Assembly: GCA_007124415.1 (NCBI GenBank)
Contig: SLFE01000073.1
Location: forward strand, 1-5,976
Length of the DNA stretch: 5,976 nt
From: Waddliaceae bacterium
GTDB taxonomy: Bacteria > Chlamydiota > Chlamydiia > Chlamydiales > SLFE01
Reading direction: 5' to 3'
Part shown: positions 5,310 through 5,976 of the stretch, piece by piece
How positions within the stretch are numbered: position 1 is the first letter of the stretch
How the letters are laid out: every line of letters begins with the position of its first letter
Position numbers and translations under genes: made by a program
The notes under the pieces: model-generated
The model's input: only the letters and a program-made list of their open reading frames with translations
The model's database searches: none
Told to the model about the DNA's origin: nothing

Positions 5310-5976
5310 ATGAATATAACGAAGCTTCGCGACTATTATGAAGAATCTCCGGCAAAGCGGCGAAAAATCAATGACGATTGCCGCAAAATAAAAAAATTGA
5401 CCGAACAAATCGAAGGTTTCGATCATTTCTTAACCGATAAGCTCTGCCGGAACAGTTCAGCCTACTTAAGAAGAGAAAAAACCGGACTCTCCTCCTCATT
5501 TCAAGTCTTTCTCGATCAGTCAGGAAAAATCAATATCATTGTCCACCCGAAACCGAAAGAAATCGTCGACTCCGGTTCTTTTAAAAAGATTCGGAAGAGT
5601 TTGTTGCTTGAATCCGGCACCGAAAAAATCATCGAGTGCGTCACGGCCACACCGATCTATAAACCGGGTGAATCGGTAAAGCGGCAAAACGAAACCTTGA
5701 CAAAAGAAATCACGCACCTGGCCGCCCACAGTGGAAAAAGAGGGATTGCCCCCATGATCGACTGGATCCAATACCCTGCAAAAAACGGCGAACCTAAACT
5801 GAACATAGTGTTCCCAAAAGCCGACTGCGATCTCCAAACCGCCCTGATCCAAGGAATGACATGCACCCCTGCCATGCTTATGGACCTGGTCTGCGGGGTC
5901 GACGCCCTCCACTTTTCGGGAGTCGCTCATGGAGACTTGAAATTGGACAATGTTTTAGTTTTCGGCAGCCGCCTTA
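5310..5976 (+). CDS. Divergent Ser/Thr protein kinase-like protein (3' end beyond the window)
   Basis: The frame stays open for 222 codons to the window edge. Residues 1-90 are polar and unassigned. From about 91 a kinase N-lobe is suggested: a degenerate glycine loop around ESGTEKII (101-108), then KEITHLAAHSGKRGIAPMIDW (122-142), which looks like helix C with Glu123 and the next strand. HFSGVAHGDLKLDNVLV (191-207) is the catalytic loop with D199, K201 and N204. Gly replaces the usual Arg before the catalytic Asp (HGD, a non-RD kinase), and the ATP-binding lysine is unclear (Lys114 is one candidate). The DFG motif and C-lobe lie outside the window, so activity cannot be judged. ATG 5310 has no ribosome site; an in-frame TTG (5280) follows a stop at 5274. 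Role in the cell or host is unknown. Confidence 0.8.
   Translation, partial: MNITKLRDYYEESPAKRRKINDDCRKIKKLTEQIEGFDHFLTDKLCRNSSAYLRREKTGLSSSFQVFLDQSGKINIIVHPKPKEIVDSGSFKKIRKSLLLESGTEKIIECVTATPIYKPGESVKRQNETLTKEITHLAAHSGKRGIAPMIDWIQYPAKNGEPKLNIVFPKADCDLQTALIQGMTCTPAMLMDLVCGVDALHFSGVAHGDLKLDNVLVFGSRL

Noticed and set aside
5520..5930. 136-codon minus-strand open frame at the window end
   Set aside because: It is a shadow of the kinase-like gene, whose HGDLKLDN catalytic loop is on the plus strand.

Overview
The window most likely comes from an environmental (Chlamydia-like) member of the Chlamydiota. The best indicator is a SET-domain protein at 3097-3771. Its core (GEYTG, then NEYCFRYP, YTIDGKMQGN, FINHS and a final DYG) resembles, as I remember it, the chlamydial NUE methyltransferase (CT737 of C. 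trachomatis). A Pro/Lys-rich repeat protein, an ankyrin-repeat lipoprotein and a divergent Ser/Thr kinase fit a host-associated bacterium. The presence of an IS66-type element and the moderate base composition argue against the reduced Chlamydia genus itself. Genus and species cannot be fixed from this sequence alone.

Layout. Bases 1-121 are the right end of an IS66-family insertion sequence: the last 28 codons of its transposase plus a terminal inverted repeat that ends exactly at 121. Just 22 bases further on starts a 361-residue Pro/Lys-rich protein (143-1228) with a 126-bp in-frame tandem duplication. It converges, across a hairpin terminator (1270-1292), on an ankyrin-repeat lipoprotein gene (minus, 1312-2211). 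Upstream of that, on the same strand, lies a fructosamine kinase family gene (minus, 2275-3108). The SET gene starts divergently, overlapping the first codons of the fructosamine kinase gene, and is joined by a GTGA overlap to an inositol monophosphatase family gene (3768-4595). That gene runs tail-to-tail, with an 11-bp overlap, into a membrane protein that joins a YgjV-like three-helix domain to a GNAT-like C-terminus (minus, 4585-5214). A short divergent intergenic region (5215-5309) separates it from a kinase-like gene (5310 to the window edge) that is cut off just after its HGDLKLDN catalytic loop.

How the parts may work together. There is no single obvious pathway. SET and inositol monophosphatase look translationally coupled. 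The ankyrin and fructosamine kinase genes may be partly co-transcribed. The proline-rich protein, the SET protein and the kinase are candidate host-directed or regulatory proteins by analogy with chlamydial relatives, but no secretion signal can be proved from the sequence. Genes are tightly packed and no gene-free stretch exceeds about 100 bases.
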